Origin: Psychrobacter raelei | GTDB taxonomy: Bacteria > Pseudomonadota > Gammaproteobacteria > Pseudomonadales > Moraxellaceae | Reading direction: 5' to 3' | NCBI RefSeq assembly: GCF_022631235.3 | Contig: NZ_CP093310.2 | Span: 1,054,001-1,118,000 of the forward strand | Length of the DNA: 64,000 nt | Shown here: one piece after another, positions 26,220-36,922 of the stretch | How the letters are laid out: every line of letters begins with the position of its first letter | Position numbering within the stretch: the stretch's first letter is position 1 | Translations under genes and position numbers: made by a program | The notes under the pieces: model-generated | The model's database searches: none | Seen by the model: only the letters and a program-made list of their open reading frames with translations | Told to the model about the DNA's origin: nothing

Positions 26220-29200
26220 CTAAAGTGCGGCTTCGTGTAACGCTTGTAATTTATAGACATCAAAAGGCAAGTCGATGGCATAAGACTTACATACCGCATC
26301 GGCTGCGCCTAAAGTGGTGACATAGAACACCTTGCTTTGAAGGGCATTGCGGCGAATTGAGAACGAGTCCTCTTGCGCTTGCTTACCTTCGGTTGTATTG
26401 ATAATAAGGTCGATTTCACCATTTTTCAAGGCATCAACGACATGAGGACGACCTTCGGTCACTTTATTAATGCGTTTGCACTCGATGCCTTGCTCGGTGA
26501 GATACTGCTCAGTACCTGCGGTGGCCACCAATTTAAAGCCAAAATCAATGAGCTGTTTGGCGATAGGTGCAATGTTAGGCTTGTCGCTATCACGCACTGA
26601 GATGAATACCGTCTTGGTCTCGCCCTGTTTTGGTAGGCCTGGTAGACGCTCATTAGAGCCGATAATGCCTTTATAGAAAGCTTCACCGAAGGTTTTGCCA
26701 ACGCCCATCACTTCACCGGTTGACTTCATTTCAGGGCTTAAGATAGGGTCCACACCTGGGAATTTAGCGAATGGGAAGACCGACTCTTTCACTGCAAAGA
26801 AAGTGGGCTTAATTTCTTGGGTGAATTTTTGATCCTGTAGGGAGGTACCAGCCATACAGCGAGCCGCTACTTGAGCCAGTGACTTGCCAATGCATTTAGA
26901 AACAAAAGGCACGGTACGCGCAGCACGAGGGTTCACCTCTAAGATGTAAACGGTGCCATCTTTTACCGCAAACTGTACGTTCATTAAGCCTACCACGCCA
27001 AGCTCTTTGGCCATGGCCACGGTTTGAGCGCGCATCTCATCACAAATCTCATCAGATAGGGAATAAGGCGGTAATGAGCAGGCTGAGTCGCCTGAGTGAA
27101 CACCCGCTTGTTCGATGTGCTGCATGATCCCGCCGATAACCACTTCATTGCCGTCACTAACACAGTCTACGTCCACCTCAATGGCGTCATCTAAGAAGCG
27201 ATCTAACAGTACTGGTGCTTCATTAGAAGCTTGTACCGCAGTGCGCAAATAGTGCTTAAGCTCTTCTTCGTTGTAGACAATTTCCATGGCACGGCCGCCG
27301 AGCACATAAGATGGGCGAACGACTAATGGATAGCCGACGCTGCTGGCCTTCATTAAGCCATCTTCCATGCTGGTGGCTAGGGCGTTTGGTGGCTGAATCA
27401 GATTTAGCTGCTGAATCATGTGCTGGAAGCGCTCACGGTCTTCTGCGCGGTCAATGGCATCAGGGGAGGTACCAATGATGTTAACGCCAGCAGCTTCTAA
27501 TGCGCGCGCTAATTTAAGTGGTGTTTGTCCACCGAATTGCACGATAACCCCTTCAGGTTTTTCGATACGGACGATTTCTAGCACATCCTCTAGGGTGATT
27601 GACTCAAAGTACAAGCGGTCTGAGGTGTCATAGTCGGTTGAGACCGTTTCTGGGTTACAGTTCACCATGATGGTCTCATAGCCGTCTTCACGCATGGCAA
27701 GGGCTGCGTGCACACAGCAGTAATCAAACTCAATACCTTGACCAATACGGTTTGGGCCACCGCCAATAACCATGATTTTTTTGTTATCGGTTGGGTTCGC
27801 CTCGCACTCTTCATCATAGGTTGAGTACATATAAGCGGTAGAGGTGGCAAATTCAGCGGCACAAGTATCCACACGCTTATAAACCGGATAGACCTGTAAG
27901 TCCCAGCGCTTTTTGCGCAGCTGCTTTTGAGATACGCCAAGCAGTTTGGCCAAGCGCAAATCAGATAGGCCTTTGCGCTTAAACTTGCGCAGATTTGCGG
28001 CATTAAGACCACCGAAGCCTAGCAGCTTAACCTGCTCTTCGGTTTTTACAATGTCTTCAATTTGCACCAAGAACCAAGGGTCGATATTGGTCAGTTTAAA
28101 TACTTCATCAACACTCATACCTAAGCGGAAGGCATCTGCGATATAGAAGATACGCTCAGGAGTAGGGACGGTTAAGCGGTTTTTAATCTCAGCCTTTACT
28201 TTGTCCTCGCTGATTTTGCCGGCTTTTAGAGCGGCAAAGTCGATTTGCTCATCAAAACCATCAGCACCCGTCTCAAGGCCACGCAGCGCTTTGTGCATCG
28301 ACTCTTGGAAGTTACGGCCGATAGCCATGACTTCACCCACAGACTTCATCTGGGTTGATAAGATGTTTTCTGCTTGTGGGAATTTTTCAAAGTTAAAGCG
28401 TGGAATCTTGGTGACAACATAGTCAATAGATGGCTCAAAGCTGGCTGGTGTTTTACCGCCAGTGATGTCGTTTTGCAGCTCATCAAGTGTATAACCCACG
28501 GCCAATTTGGCAGCGATTTTAGCAATTGGGAAGCCGGTTGCTTTTGAGGCCAGAGCCGATGAGCGAGATACACGAGGGTTCATCTCAATCACCACCATAC
28601 GGCCGGTTTTTGGGTTCACCCCAAACTGAACGTTAGAGCCACCGGTTTCCACACCAATCTCACGCAGTACGGCCAGTGACGCGTTACGCATGATTTGGTA
28701 TTCTTTGTCGGTAAGTGTCTGAGCAGGGGCAACGGTGATTGAGTCGCCGGTGTGCACGCCCATTGGGTCGACGTTCTCAATGGCACAGATAATGATACAG
28801 TTATCATTTTTGTCGCGTACCACTTCCATCTCATATTCTTTCCAGCCGATTAATGATTCATCGATTAACAGCTGATGGGTGGGCGATAGGTCAAAGCCAC
28901 GCTCACAAATCTCGATAAATTCATCACGGTTATAAGCGATACCGCCACCTGAGCCGCCCATGGTAAAGGAGGGACGGATGATACATGGGAAGCCAAGTTT
29001 GGCTTGGATTTCAAAGGCCTCTTCCATGCTCTCAGCAGTTTCGGCGCGTGGACATTCAAGGCCAATACGCTTCATGGCTTGGTCAAACAGTTCGCGGTCT
29101 TCGGCCATCTCGATGGCATCTTTGGTTGCCCCGATGAGCTCAACGTCGTATTTTTCTAAGACGCCGTTTCTATCCAAGTCTAATGCACAGTTAAGTGCCG

Positions 29201-29480
29201 TCTGACCACCCATGGTCGGCAAGATAGCGTCTGGGCGCTCTTTGTCAATAATTTGCTCAACCGTTTGCCAAGTAATTGGCTCGATATAGGTGGCATCAGC
29301 CATCACAGGGTCAGTCATGATGGTGGCGGGGTTTGAGTTGACTAAGATAACGCGGTAGCCTTCCTCGCGAAGTGCTTTACAAGCTTGTGCGCCTGAGTAG
29401 TCAAACTCACAAGCTTGACCGATAACGATAGGGCCGGCGCCAATAATTAGGATGCTTTTAATATCAGTACGTTTTGGCAT
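26220..29480 (-). CDS. carB: Carbamoyl-phosphate synthase large subunit
   Basis: Makes carbamoyl phosphate from bicarbonate, ammonia and two ATP for pyrimidine and arginine synthesis. It has 1086 residues with the two homologous ATP-grasp halves. The first opens with [22 protein letters not shown], the second with [22 protein letters not shown]. The oligomerisation domain lies between (about 400-555), and the MGS-like allosteric domain at the end (about 945-1075) includes [10 protein letters not shown] and INTTEGKQ. Allosteric control by UMP, IMP and ornithine is known for the family. It follows carA by 79 bases. Confidence 0.98.
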   Translation of the reverse strand: MPKRTDIKSILIIGAGPIVIGQACEFDYSGAQACKALREEGYRVILVNSNPATIMTDPVMADATYIEPITWQTVEQIIDKERPDAILPTMGGQTALNCALDLDRNGVLEKYDVELIGATKDAIEMAEDRELFDQAMKRIGLECPRAETAESMEEAFEIQAKLGFPCIIRPSFTMGGSGGGIAYNRDEFIEICERGFDLSPTHQLLIDESLIGWKEYEMEVVRDKNDNCIIICAIENVDPMGVHTGDSITVAPAQTLTDKEYQIMRNASLAVLREIGVETGGSNVQFGVNPKTGRMVVIEMNPRVSRSSALASKATGFPIAKIAAKLAVGYTLDELQNDITGGKTPASFEPSIDYVVTKIPRFNFEKFPQAENILSTQMKSVGEVMAIGRNFQESMHKALRGLETGADGFDEQIDFAALKAGKISEDKVKAEIKNRLTVPTPERIFYIADAFRLGMSVDEVFKLTNIDPWFLVQIEDIVKTEEQVKLLGFGGLNAANLRKFKRKGLSDLRLAKLLGVSQKQLRKKRWDLQVYPVYKRVDTCAAEFATSTAYMYSTYDEECEANPTDNKKIMVIGGGPNRIGQGIEFDYCCVHAALAMREDGYETIMVNCNPETVSTDYDTSDRLYFESITLEDVLEIVRIEKPEGVIVQFGGQTPLKLARALEAAGVNIIGTSPDAIDRAEDRERFQHMIQQLNLIQPPNALATSMEDGLMKASSVGYPLVVRPSYVLGGRAMEIVYNEEELKHYLRTAVQASNEAPVLLDRFLDDAIEVDVDCVSDGNEVVIGGIMQHIEQAGVHSGDSACSLPPYSLSDEICDEMRAQTVAMAKELGVVGLMNVQFAVKDGTVYILEVNPRAARTVPFVSKCIGKSLAQVAARCMAGTSLQDQKFTQEIKPTFFAVKESVFPFAKFPGVDPILSPEMKSTGEVMGVGKTFGEAFYKGIIGSNERLPGLPKQGETKTVFISVRDSDKPNIAPIAKQLIDFGFKLVATAGTEQYLTEQGIECKRINKVTEGRPHVVDALKNGEIDLIINTTEGKQAQEDSFSIRRNALQSKVFYVTTLGAADAVCKSYAIDLPFDVYKLQALHEAAL

Positions 29481-29559
29481 AAGTCTCTCTTTTTTATATA
29501 TTTAGTTCTGTGTCTATGGGTGACAATCAGCAAAATGCGTCGAGCGTATTGGCTGGTGA

Positions 29560-30816
29560 TTAAGCCTGTTTGTTCTGCTGCATTAAGTCAGCAAATCTCT
29601 TAAATAAGGGCGCCGCATCTTGAGGGCCAGGGCTTGCCTCTGGGTGACCTTGGAAACTAAATACAGGTTTGTTGGTCAGCTCAATACCTTGGTTGGTGCC
29701 ATCAAATAATGAGCGGTGCGTGGCTTTGACATTGTCTGGTAAGGTGGATTCGTCTACGGCAAAGCCATGGTTTTGAGAGGTAATCATCACCTTTTTGCTG
29801 GCCAAATCCTGTACAGGGTGGTTGGCACCGTGGTGACCGGTTTTCATTTTCATGGTCTTGGCACCGCTGGCAAGGCCGACCAGCTGGTGACCTAAGCAGA
29901 TACCAAAGGTTGGGATGTCTGTCTCTTCAATGATGTGACGTACCGCATCGATGGCGTAATCACAAGCGGCAGGGTCACCAGGGCCATTTGATAAGAAAAT
30001 ACCGTCTGGGTTTTGCGCCAAGACATCAGCAATAGGCGTTTGCGCCGGTACCACAGTCACTTTACAGCCCAAATCTACTAACATGCGTAGGATATTGGTT
30101 TTGGTGCCAAAATCGTAAGCCACCACGTCATATTGATGATCAATATGTTCGCCAAGTTTTTTGTAATAGCCGCCGGTTTGGCTCTCGGTTACCCCATGTA
30201 CGCCGCGGTCTGCCAGCTCCCAAGTGCCTTCTGTCCACTCAAAGCCTTCAGGGTTGCAGCACTCTTTGGCTAGGTCCATACCTTCTAGGCCTTCCCACTG
30301 CTGGGCAATTTCGATGGCTTTTTGGATATCTTCTTCACTGATGGTCGCGCCATTGCTGGCAGTCATGATACAGCCATTTTGAGCGCCTTTCTCACGCAGG
30401 ATACGGGTCAGTTTGCGGGTATCAATCTCAGCGATAGCCACAGTCTGCTGGCGCTGTAAATAATCGCTTAAGCTTTCTGAATTGCGGAAGTTTGAGGTGG
30501 TCATAGTGGCATCACGAATGATTAAGCCCTCTGCCCAAACTTGATTGTTTTGATAGATGTTGCCAGATTCGGCATCTTCAACGTTGGTGCCTGTATTACC
30601 GATGTGTGGGTAGGTTAGGGTAACGATCTGTTTGGCATAACTTGGGTCAGTCAGGATTTCTTGATACCCAGTCATTGAAGTATTGAAGACCACTTCACCT
30701 ACGCGGCTACCTGCTGCACCAATTGAGATGCCACGAAAAATATTACCATCGGCCAAAGCCAAAATAGCTTCAACTTCATTAGAGATATTGTGTGTTGTGT
30801 CTTGTTGTACGCCCAT
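29560..30816 (-). CDS. carA: Carbamoyl-phosphate synthase small subunit
   Basis: Glutaminase subunit that hydrolyses glutamine and channels ammonia to CarB. The class I amidotransferase domain has [13 protein letters not shown] with the nucleophilic Cys and [11 protein letters not shown] with the catalytic His/Glu. The CPSase small-chain domain has [21 protein letters not shown]. It has 418 residues, about 35 more than E. coli CarA. The ATG at 30816 is preferred because GGTGG lies just before it; the open frame runs ten codons further upstream. Expression probably depends on the leader at 30908-31009. Confidence 0.97.
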   Translation of the reverse strand: MGVQQDTTHNISNEVEAILALADGNIFRGISIGAAGSRVGEVVFNTSMTGYQEILTDPSYAKQIVTLTYPHIGNTGTNVEDAESGNIYQNNQVWAEGLIIRDATMTTSNFRNSESLSDYLQRQQTVAIAEIDTRKLTRILREKGAQNGCIMTASNGATISEEDIQKAIEIAQQWEGLEGMDLAKECCNPEGFEWTEGTWELADRGVHGVTESQTGGYYKKLGEHIDHQYDVVAYDFGTKTNILRMLVDLGCKVTVVPAQTPIADVLAQNPDGIFLSNGPGDPAACDYAIDAVRHIIEETDIPTFGICLGHQLVGLASGAKTMKMKTGHHGANHPVQDLASKKVMITSQNHGFAVDESTLPDNVKATHRSLFDGTNQGIELTNKPVFSFQGHPEASPGPQDAAPLFKRFADLMQQNKQA

Positions 30817-30907
30817 ATTACCACCCTTATAATTCGTGTTTATCATGACCTAGTAATTGTGAAGGTTGCGGCTATGTTGTGACCTAAAAACCGCTAAGGC
30901 ACAAATT

Positions 30908-30997
30908 CTAGTCGCAAAAAAAGCGAGTAGCACGATAACAGAAAACAACAATATCACTAAAAGAAAAGTCATTAGTGAACGTTGCAAACTGTGTCAT
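30908..30997 (-). CDS. Putative carAB leader peptide (29 codons)
   Basis: An ATG at 30995-30997 opens a frame of 29 codons ending in TAG at 30908-30910, rich in Phe, Thr and Asp (it begins MTQFATFTND). Its last codons, Arg-Ala-Thr-Arg-Phe-Phe-Cys-Asp, read straight through the right arm of a terminator stem and its T-run. The layout resembles the pyrL leader of E. coli pyrBI, where UTP-dependent RNA polymerase pausing decides between read-through and termination. The ribosome site is weak (GCGAG). Not too sure that it is translated; the arrangement is the main support. Confidence 0.55.
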   Translation of the reverse strand: MTQFATFTNDFSFSDIVVFCYRATRFFCD

Positions 30998-31009
30998 GTC
31001 TACTCGCTT
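30916..31009 (-). promoter_or_regulatory. Attenuator-like stem and T-run in carAB leader
   Basis: On the minus strand AAGCGAGTAG (31009-31000) pairs perfectly with CTACTCGCTT (30930-30921), which runs into TTTTT. The loop of 69 bases contains a second stem CACTAA/TTAGTG (30977-30972 with 30960-30955) followed by a U-rich stretch, as expected for a polymerase pause site. The left arm overlaps the ribosome site of the leader peptide, so ribosome loading there would prevent the terminator. Confidence 0.6.
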
Positions 31010-31026
31010 AGGTACAGATTTTGCGT

Positions 31027-31032
31027 ATTATA
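31027..31032 (-). promoter_or_regulatory. -10 box of the carAB promoter
   Basis: A perfect TATAAT on the minus strand, placing the transcript start near 31020, about 205 bases before carA. The -35 region is not clear; TTGCCT is 22 bases away, which is too far. Confidence 0.45.
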
Positions 31033-31086
31033 CAAAACCTGACTGCAAATGGCTAGGCAATCCTAAAAATATTACATAAAACAAAG

Positions 31087-31635
31087 TTAGAATTGATAGT
31101 GAACCGCCAATTGATAAGACTCAGGGGCTAAATTGGCACTGATTAATAAGTCGTCATTGTGATAGCTTTTGGTTAAAAACATGCTGCTGGCTATCCCAAG
31201 CGCTGCGCCAGCCAGCACATCTGAGGTATGATGTTTGTCTGACTCTACGCGGCTGTAGCCCACAAATGTTGCACCAACATAGGCGGGTATACTGTACTCA
31301 AGTCCATAGCGCTTGTGAATAAAGCTTGCTCCCTGAAAAGCAATGGAGGTATGTCCTGACGGAAATGAGTCATTGTCACTGTGATCAGGGCGCTCTCTAT
31401 CAATGCTCTTTTTTAATCCATACGTCACCACAGCATTGGTCGCAAAGGATTTATAAAATTGACTGCGCCCATCAGGGTCATCCATATAATAGGTAGAGCC
31501 ATAAGCCAGGGCGGGAATTGTGATGGCGATAACATCACCTGCAGTTTCGATGTCTGATTTTGCATACGCGGGGCTGGCAGCCAAAGCTGAGCCTGAAAGT
31601 AGTAAAGCGGCGGTAAGGTGCTTGTGATGCATCAA
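31087..31635 (-). CDS. PAP2-family phosphatase, exported
   Basis: Type 2 acid phosphatase of 182 residues. A signal peptide (about 1-25, ending ASPAYA) is followed by the three PAP2 motifs: KKSIDRERP, FPSGHTS and SRVESDKHHTSDV. Family members dephosphorylate lipid phosphates such as undecaprenyl pyrophosphate or phosphatidate, or soluble phosphoesters; the substrate here cannot be told. It has few strong membrane helices, so it may be periplasmic. It is monocistronic. Confidence 0.8.
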   Translation of the reverse strand: MMHHKHLTAALLLSGSALAASPAYAKSDIETAGDVIAITIPALAYGSTYYMDDPDGRSQFYKSFATNAVVTYGLKKSIDRERPDHSDNDSFPSGHTSIAFQGASFIHKRYGLEYSIPAYVGATFVGYSRVESDKHHTSDVLAGAALGIASSMFLTKSYHNDDLLISANLAPESYQLAVHYQF

Positions 31636-31952
31636 AGAAATCCTAAATTAAGGGACAATATTTAACTAAAAAGTGACAGATAAGCTGAACTGGCTCTATA
31701 GTACTATGCCAGCTTTGTATGACAGCGATATATCTTTGTCGTTTTTTGTGAAAAATTTGCTAATAACAGCTTAAAGCATTGATAATAGCACGGGATGAAA
31801 TCTCAATGCACGAGCTCGTATAGGGTTGGATAACATTGTACTTAATGACGTTAAAAATATATGTAATTAATGCTAGCCTAGTCAGAAAACTGACATCAAG
31901 GTAGGGTCAGCAATAACCGCAGAGAAATAACTTAAAACAAAGGATGTCACCG
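31636..31952. other. Divergent intergenic region, PAP2 gene to carbonic anhydrase-like gene
   Basis: About 317 bases without a gene. A small hairpin CTGGC/GCCAG (31690-31694 and 31708-31712) encloses the palindrome ATAGTACTAT in the region where the PAP2 promoter should be. A clear promoter could not be picked for either side. Confidence 0.4.
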
Positions 31953-32489
31953 ATGATTTATAAATTTTTGGACAAAGCCCCGCAGTTTGCCACCCCTTTT
32001 CAAGGCTGGGTTGCCGATAGCGCCCGCGTGATTGGGGATGTGTATTTAGGCCATCAAGCCAGCGTTTGGTTTGGTGCGGTAATCCGTGGTGATAATGAGC
32101 GCATTCATATTGGTGATTACAGTAATGTGCAAGAAAATGCGGTGATTCACACTGATGCTGGCATACAGGTCACTATCGGTGAGTATGTCACCATAGGGCA
32201 CTTGGCCATGTTGCATGGTTGCACAGTCGGTGATAATAGCTTAATTGGCATCGGCGCTGTGGTATTAAACAATGCCAAAATTGGTAAAAACTGTATTATT
32301 GGTGCCAAGGCCTTGGTGACTGAAGGTAAGGAGATTCCTGACAACTCATTGGTGATGGGCGCGCCGGCCAAAGTGGTTAAAACCTTAACTGAAGAGCAGG
32401 TGGCTTTTTTAAAAATGTCAGCGCTGCACTATGCAAAAAAGTGTCAACAATTTAAAGCAGGCTTAGAGCCAGTGAGCGCACCTGAATAA
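31953..32489 (+). CDS. Gamma-carbonic anhydrase family protein
   Basis: Left-handed beta-helix protein of 178 residues with hexapeptide repeats ([48 protein letters not shown]). The three metal-ligand histidines of the gamma-CA family fit His in [16 protein letters not shown] (two). Family members such as YrdA and PaaY are often of unclear activity. The ATG at 31953 has AAGGA nine bases upstream; an earlier ATG at 31944 overlaps that site. Confidence 0.85.
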   Translation: MIYKFLDKAPQFATPFQGWVADSARVIGDVYLGHQASVWFGAVIRGDNERIHIGDYSNVQENAVIHTDAGIQVTIGEYVTIGHLAMLHGCTVGDNSLIGIGAVVLNNAKIGKNCIIGAKALVTEGKEIPDNSLVMGAPAKVVKTLTEEQVAFLKMSALHYAKKCQQFKAGLEPVSAPE

Positions 32490-32611
32490 TGAAATGAGCA
32501 TAAATACCACACACCAAAACGACGCTAAACACAACATATAAAACGATGGGCAGCTTTTACAGTGTTTAAGTATGGCCCATCCACTTATGACCCATGCACT
32601 AAGGAAAATAC

Positions 32612-33307
32612 ATGCAGCAAAGTGATGCCCAGCAAAAAGAATTGGCCTTGTTCGACTTAGACCATACCTTACTTGATGTCGATAGTGACTATCTGTGGGG
32701 CGAGTATATTGTAAAAAATGGCTTGGTCGATGAGGCGCAGTACCGCACTGCCAATCAAAAATTTTATGAGCAGTACATAGAAGGTACCCTAGATGCGACT
32801 GAATACAATGAATTTGTGGCTCAGTTTTTAACCAGTTTGCCTCTTGATGAGCTGTGTCAAATCCGTGAGGCGTATATACAAACGGAGATTGAGCCACACA
32901 TACGGCCAAAAGCCATTAGTGCCATCCAGCATCATATCGAAGCGGGGCATGACGTGGTCATTATTTCAGCCACCAATGACTTTGTGGTATCTGCTATCGC
33001 TCAGCGCTTCGGTATCGAGCCGGTCAATGTGCTGGCCACGCCGCTTGAGGTGCAGGATAATCGTTATACGGGCAAATTAACCGACAAACCCAACTTCAAA
33101 GAAGGTAAAATATATCATCTAAATAAGTGGTTAGAGGCCAAGCACGCACAAGGCACTCGTTACAGTAAGACTTATGCTTATTCTGACTCAAAAAATGATC
33201 TGCCTTTATTACAATGGGCAGATATACCAGTGGCAGTTACCCCAGATGAGGTGCTGCACGCGCATGCTTTAGCGCACCGCTGGGCAGTTGAGGACTGGAA
33301 ATTATAA
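32612..33307 (+). CDS. HAD-IB family phosphatase
   Basis: HAD-superfamily hydrolase of 231 residues. Motif I is ALFDLDHTLLDVDSDYLW, motif II VIISATNDF, motif III with the Lys in KEGKIYHLNKW, and motif IV YSDSKNDLPLL. The helical cap between motifs I and II is of the SerB/CicA type. Members dephosphorylate phosphoserine, lysophosphatidate or similar small compounds; the substrate is not evident. It lies between the carbonic anhydrase-like gene and prfB. Confidence 0.85.
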   Translation: MQQSDAQQKELALFDLDHTLLDVDSDYLWGEYIVKNGLVDEAQYRTANQKFYEQYIEGTLDATEYNEFVAQFLTSLPLDELCQIREAYIQTEIEPHIRPKAISAIQHHIEAGHDVVIISATNDFVVSAIAQRFGIEPVNVLATPLEVQDNRYTGKLTDKPNFKEGKIYHLNKWLEAKHAQGTRYSKTYAYSDSKNDLPLLQWADIPVAVTPDEVLHAHALAHRWAVEDWKL

Positions 33308-33460
33308 CCTCTTGTCCCCAGTATGACGCCTTCACGATATTTATATGGTTGATAGGCTCATTAGAGGGGTAGGTCGATTTATGACACTTATCTACTTAAT
33401 GAGCGCTATCCATTCATTCTTTTTTATTCCTTATAGCTGACAAACAACCGCGGAAACCCT

Positions 33461-34556
33461 ATGGAAATTAACCAATATCAAGAACAAATCAAAGATTTAA
33501 GCGAGCGCTCACAGGACATGCGGAGGTATCTTTGACTTCGATGGTAAGTCAGAGCGCCTAGAGGAGGTTAATCTTGAGATGGCGTCGCCAGAGCTTTGGA
33601 ATGACCCAGAGCGCGCGACCAAAATCAGCAAAGAAAAAAGCCAGCTTGATGCAGTGATTACTACCATTACCGGTCTAGACACTACTCTTGAAGATGCCGC
33701 TGCCATGCTTGAGCTGGCGGTAGAGGCCGATGATGAAGGCTTGCTTGAAGAGGTGCAAAATGAGCTTAATGCTGCCCAAGCTTTGGTAGAGGACTTAGAG
33801 TTTAAGCGCATGTTCGATGGCGAGATGGATGCCAATAACTGCTTCGTTGATATTCAATCAGGCAGTGGGGGTACCGAGGCGCAAGACTGGGCAGAGATGC
33901 TGCTACGCATGTATACCCGTTGGTGTGAGTCACATGGGTTTAAGGTTGAGATTATTGAGGTGTCAGCGGGTAGTGTGGCTGGCGTGAAATCAGCCTCATT
34001 TAAAGTCAGCGGTGATTATGCCTTTGGCTGGCTGCGAACCGAGACAGGCGTACATCGCTTGGTGCGCAAATCACCCTTTGATAGCAATAATGGCCGTCAT
34101 ACCTCGTTTGCTGCGGTGTTTGTGTCGCCTGAGATTGATGATGATTTTGAGATTGATATTAATCCGGCTGATTTACGTATTGATACCTATCGCTCAAGTG
34201 GGGCAGGTGGTCAACACGTCAACACCACCGACTCTGCGGTGCGTATTACCCACGTACCGACGGGTACCGTGGTGCAGTGTCAAAATGAGCGCAGCCAACA
34301 CGGCAACAAAGCCACGGCCATGAAGATGCTACGCGCTAAATTGTATGAGCTTGAGATGCAAAAGCGTATGGAGCAGCAGCAAGCCGTTGAAGATAATAAA
34401 TCTGATGTGGGCTGGGGCAGTCAAATTCGCTCGTATGTGCTTGATGACTCTCGTATTAAAGATTTACGTACTGGTGTTGAGACCTTTAATACAGGTGCAG
34501 TACTAGATGGTGATTTGGATCAATTTATTGAGGCAAGTCTTAAAGCAGGATTATAA
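33461..34556 (+). CDS. prfB: Peptide chain release factor 2, with programmed +1 frameshift
   Basis: Recognises UAA and UGA stops. The coding sequence is joined from 33461-33532 and 33534-34556, giving 364 residues. The first frame reads 24 codons to an in-frame TGA at 33533-33535; skipping one base continues as Asp-Phe-Asp-Gly into the long frame. The stop-recognition tripeptide SPF is in RKSPFDSNN and the peptidyl-transferase GGQ in [17 protein letters not shown]. The short first part explains why a simple frame search would begin this gene at 33579. Control is autogenous: low RF2 favours the shift. Confidence 0.97.
33521..33536 (+). promoter_or_regulatory. RF2 programmed frameshift site
   Basis: CGGAGGTATCTTTGAC: an internal Shine-Dalgarno-like GGAGG, then the slippery CTT and the TGA stop followed by C. 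This is the conserved prfB signal: CTT shifts by +1 when release at TGA is slow. Confidence 0.96.
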
Positions 34557-34828
34557 ACAGGCTCATCAGGCCCTAGGCGAACAGCAGTAAATAGGTACTA
34601 TTCTTAAACAACTCTTAAACATTTTTTATTTGGTAAAATTTTACTTATCAATGTAGGCTAAGTGTCGTTCAGATTTTTTGGGCCAAGCGCCCAATAATGA
34701 AAGATCTTTAAGCATAACGATGCAGTAGGATGTCTTGAGCTTTTGATGATGGTTTTGTCTATTCATCAAAGCGCACCACAGAGTACTTAATGTTAATCAT
34801 GATAAGAAAACAGTTTAAGGAGCGGTCT

Positions 34829-35263
34829 ATGAGAGTGTACTTTAGTCCTATGAGTCGTTTTGAGCCTTATGTATTAGCCGTCTTACGCATTGTCACCGCG
34901 TATGCTTATTTATTAAACGGCACAACTAAGCTATTTGGTATTCCCATGAGTGAACACCCCATGCCTGAGGTGTTCTCATTTATGTGGACAGGCAGTGTGC
35001 TCGAAGTGGTGTTGGGTGTGATGTTATTAATCGGTTTTCAGACCAGATTGGCGGCGTTTATCAGCTCGGGTATGATGGCTGTTGCTTATTTTGGCTTTCA
35101 TGCCCAAGTAGATAACTTCTGGTTGCCGCTGAATAATGAAGGGGAAGCGGCCGTTTTATATTGCTTTATTTTCTTATATCTATGGGTGCGAGGCTCGGGT
35201 GCTTGGGCGGTGGATAAAGAGACTTATTTGCCAGCAACGCACACGGATACGCGCGGCCACTAA
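34829..35263 (+). CDS. DoxX family membrane protein
   Basis: Integral membrane protein of 144 residues with four predicted helices (about 12-32, 50-70, 72-90, 105-125). The family pattern LRIVTAYAYLLNGTTKLFG, then GSVLEVVLGVMLLIGFQTRLAAF, is typical of DoxX/YphA proteins, whose biochemical role in most bacteria is unknown. The ATG at 34829 is chosen because AAGGAG lies six bases before it; an open frame extends back to 34790. It stands alone between prfB and a convergent HAD gene. Confidence 0.8.
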   Translation: MRVYFSPMSRFEPYVLAVLRIVTAYAYLLNGTTKLFGIPMSEHPMPEVFSFMWTGSVLEVVLGVMLLIGFQTRLAAFISSGMMAVAYFGFHAQVDNFWLPLNNEGEAAVLYCFIFLYLWVRGSGAWAVDKETYLPATHTDTRGH

Positions 35264-35325
35264 GCTTAGCGTATGAATGACCCTAAGGGCTAATGGTTTG
35301 TAACATATCGCACATCACACCACTT

Positions 35326-36147
35326 TTAGTCTAAAAGGTGGCGTACTGCTGCCTGTATTCCATACTCTTCAATGGTGCCTGTCACCCAGTCTGCCCTTTG
35401 TTTAAGTGCAGGCTGGGCATCTCCCATGGCCACACCAAAACCTACCACATCGAACATCTCTAAGTCATTAAAGCCATCTCCAATGGCCATTGCGTCACTA
35501 ACATCAATACCAAAGTAATGGCAAACGTCCCGAACCCCGCGCTCTTTTGAAGCTTCAATCGGCAAAATATCACCGCCAATTTTATGCCAGTGCACCAGCT
35601 TTAATCCAAACTCTGCGAAATCCACGTGTTGCATTTTGTCTTTTTTGCTTTCAAAAAAAACCGAGCATTGATAGACCGGATGCGTTTTGTAATAGTCAGG
35701 GTCAATGATTGAGCTGGGATTATTGGCAATAAAAGCCCGTATATTCTCGTTATCATTGGCCCAAGCCAAGTGGGTCGCTGAATCAAATTTGTGAATAAGA
35801 TGGTCTTGGCGACACAATTGATCGATATTACTGGCCTGCTCAAGTGTGAGTGGATAATGACTGATGATGCCGTGCTTATCAAAGCTGTATTGACCATTGG
35901 TACAGACAATGGCGTCAAAAATATGTGATTCAAACAGTGCCATAATATCTTTGGGAATGATGGACTTTGAGCGGCCGGTGGCGATGACTAACTTAATATC
36001 TGTTTTGGCAAGATCTTCTAAAGTGGCTTTGTTGTGCGGCGCGATGCTCCCATTGCGGCTTAAGGTATCGTCAATATCAAAGAATATAATCTTTGGGATA
36101 AATATAGGCTGAGTGGGCGTTACGTCGGTTGCCAAAATCTGAGTCAT
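35326..36147 (-). CDS. Cof-type HAD phosphatase
   Basis: HAD hydrolase of subfamily IIB, 273 residues. Motif I is IIFFDIDDTLSRNGSI, motif II is LVIATGRSK, the motif III Lys is in IEASKERGVRDV, and motif IV is AIGDGFNDLEMF; then VAMGDAQPALKQRADWVT. Such enzymes dephosphorylate sugar phosphates, flavin precursors or PLP; the particular substrate is unknown. It is convergent with DoxX, and its upstream gap holds the start of the next gene's control region. Confidence 0.85.
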   Translation of the reverse strand: MTQILATDVTPTQPIFIPKIIFFDIDDTLSRNGSIAPHNKATLEDLAKTDIKLVIATGRSKSIIPKDIMALFESHIFDAIVCTNGQYSFDKHGIISHYPLTLEQASNIDQLCRQDHLIHKFDSATHLAWANDNENIRAFIANNPSSIIDPDYYKTHPVYQCSVFFESKKDKMQHVDFAEFGLKLVHWHKIGGDILPIEASKERGVRDVCHYFGIDVSDAMAIGDGFNDLEMFDVVGFGVAMGDAQPALKQRADWVTGTIEEYGIQAAVRHLLD

Positions 36148-36489
36148 GACGGTCCTATTTTTGAGTTATCTGTTTTATCAGGTATCTGTATTTTTACGAA
36201 TTTACGAACATGGCGGTATCAATTTGTTGTCTATGCTGGTGCACAAGCCACCGAGCAACAACTTATTGTACTTAAGTATATGCAAGAGTATACGCAAGTA
36301 TAGACACAGTAATTTTTCATAGCAACCATATAGAGAAATAGAGGATTGAACAGCAGAGGGTTACAAATCAAAGGCTGATGACGGGCTTTTGTACAGTCAA
36401 GGTTATAGACAATTTTTGTAGATGATTTTAAACTTATTTGTGTTTCATCTAAAATATACACGGTAAAAATCATTTATTTGGAGAAGTAG
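36148..36489. other. Intergenic region with a short direct repeat
   Basis: About 340 bases. Two 12-base direct copies AGTATATGCAAG and AGTATACGCAAG lie at 36275-36298. TTAAAC and TAAAAT, 16 bases apart near 36428-36455, could form the promoter of the small membrane protein that follows. No coding region is convincing here. Confidence 0.35.
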
Positions 36490-36777
36490 ATGCCCGCTTT
36501 CGCTTTGGTTTGTGTTGTCATAGGTTTTATTATTCTATGGTTTTATGGTATTCAGCTTATCATTATCGCGTTTAGAGAGTCGATAGTGTGGGGCCTGATG
36601 TATTTATTTGTGCCTTTTGCTAACCTTTATTATGTGATTAGCCGCTGGGATAAATGTAAATCTCCTTTTTTAAAGTCGCTGTTGGCCTTGCCTTTTATTA
36701 TCCTAGGTTTTTATTTGCTCAATACCAGTATAGCTGGCCCAGGCTATGAAATGATTGACGGTCTAACTCAGCTCTAA
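36490..36777 (+). CDS. Small hydrophobic membrane protein
   Basis: Protein of 95 residues with three likely membrane helices (about 2-28, 33-52 and 64-80), separated by a short polar loop SRWDKCKSPF. The first helix is rich in Ile and Val. GGAGAAG lies three bases before the ATG. I do not recognise a family with certainty. It is a single gene without an evident partner. Confidence 0.65.
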   Translation: MPAFALVCVVIGFIILWFYGIQLIIIAFRESIVWGLMYLFVPFANLYYVISRWDKCKSPFLKSLLALPFIILGFYLLNTSIAGPGYEMIDGLTQL

Positions 36778-36922
36778 GCGCTTAAAGTGGTGACAACCTC
36801 AGTGGCTCGCCTGTATATAAGGTATAATCAATAACACACTCATTTTTAGCAAGTTTTTAGCCAATGGCTTGCCGCTGCAAGGGCGGCTATTGAGCGTTAT
36901 TCATCCCCACTAAGGCCCATTT

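Noticed and set aside
31700..31740. Pho-box-like CTGTCAT/CTGGCAT pair before the PAP2 phosphatase gene
   Set aside because: The two halves are 13 bases apart instead of the 11 expected for PhoB, and one half is mismatched.
36231..36473. Minus-strand frame of 80 codons with a Tyr/Cys-rich repeat
   Set aside because: The repeat comes from a noncoding 12-base direct repeat; there is no ribosome site and no family resemblance.
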